Below are positions 6,737 to 6,797 of a stretch of DNA of 6,797 bases, one piece after another. The translations under genes were made by a program, and so were the position numbers. The stretch comes from Verrucomicrobiota bacterium. GTDB taxonomy: Bacteria > Verrucomicrobiota > Verrucomicrobiia > Limisphaerales > UBA11358. Every line of letters begins with the position of its first letter. Positions within the stretch are counted from its first letter, which is position 1. Where the stretch lies: contig JAJPKI010000378.1 in the NCBI GenBank assembly GCA_021323835.1, positions 1-6,797 of the forward strand, written 5' to 3'. The notes below the pieces were generated by a model. The model did no database searches. It was not told where the DNA came from and saw nothing but the letters and a program-made list of their open reading frames with translations.

Positions 6737-6797
6737 CCACATCACGATTAGCGCGAGGACGCCAATGATACAACTGGTCGCATCCCTCACGGCGAAA
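6722..6797 (-). CDS. C-terminal end of a membrane protein (truncated by window)
   Basis: The - strand is open from the window edge to a TAA at 6722-6724. The last 24 residues end in ATSCIIGVLALIVMWLAAG, a hydrophobic helix of membrane-segment length preceded by the polar stretch FAVRD. That fits the final transmembrane segment of a polytopic protein better than chance coding would. The family cannot be identified from so little. The gene lies 74 bp upstream of the GMC gene on the same strand, so the two may be expressed together. The neighbouring frame is also open here, but its Arg-rich product looks like a shadow. Confidence 0.5.
   Translation of the reverse strand, partial: FAVRDATSCIIGVLALIVMWLAAG

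Noticed and set aside
6007..6768. 253-residue + strand reading frame opposite the GMC gene
   Set aside because: It lies almost wholly antisense to a clear GMC flavoprotein, is rich in Ser, Arg and Pro, and shows no domain. It is a shadow caused by GC bias.
1..6797. RNA genes, CRISPR arrays, insertion-sequence ends, integrase or attachment sites
   Set aside because: No cloverleaf, rRNA-like, spacer-repeat, transposase or terminal-repeat pattern was seen on either strand, and coding density leaves little room for them.

Overview
This window reads as ordinary chromosomal DNA from a diderm (Gram-negative type) bacterium. I see no phage, insertion sequence, plasmid, CRISPR or RNA gene. Three things suggest Verrucomicrobiota, perhaps the Pedosphaera/Limisphaera side: moderate GC with long A/T runs inside genes, start codons without Shine-Dalgarno sequences (several TTG/GTG), and a heptad tandem repeat of the tttgaaa type inside a gene. 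That placement is an inference from style, not from a marker gene.

Layout, left to right. (1) The C-terminal two thirds of a NarL/LuxR-type response regulator (+ strand, cut by the window start) is followed after 11 bp by a complete membrane acyltransferase-3 (OafA-like) gene on the same strand. (2) Converging on it with a 28-bp 3' overlap is lnt, apolipoprotein N-acyltransferase (- strand), with its Glu/Lys/Cys triad intact. (3) Diverging from lnt is a large polytopic membrane protein (+ strand). It looks like a GT-C-type glycosyltransferase with a C-terminal soluble domain, but I cannot name it. The short divergent spacer carries a small perfect palindrome. (4) Converging on that gene, and separated from it by a 10-bp inverted repeat, is a GMC-family FAD oxidoreductase (- strand) with a ferredoxin-like four-cysteine motif and a non-standard active-site position. 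(5) The last 76 bases hold the C-terminal end of another - strand gene, apparently a membrane protein, directly upstream of the GMC gene.

Most of the genes point to the cell envelope: lipoprotein N-acylation (Lnt), probable acylation of a surface glycan or lipid (acyltransferase-3) and possible lipid-linked sugar transfer (the GT-C-like protein). Apart from response regulator/acyltransferase and membrane protein/GMC, neighbouring genes are on opposite strands, so this is not one operon. The window is almost completely coding. The longest gaps are about 60-90 bp, and no stretch above 300 bp lacks a gene. I did not find a convincing new multi-gene system. The points most worth a second look are the GMC enzyme's cysteine motif and altered active-site position, the unnamed GT-C-like protein, the heptad repeat inside lnt, and the two inverted repeats at gene boundaries.
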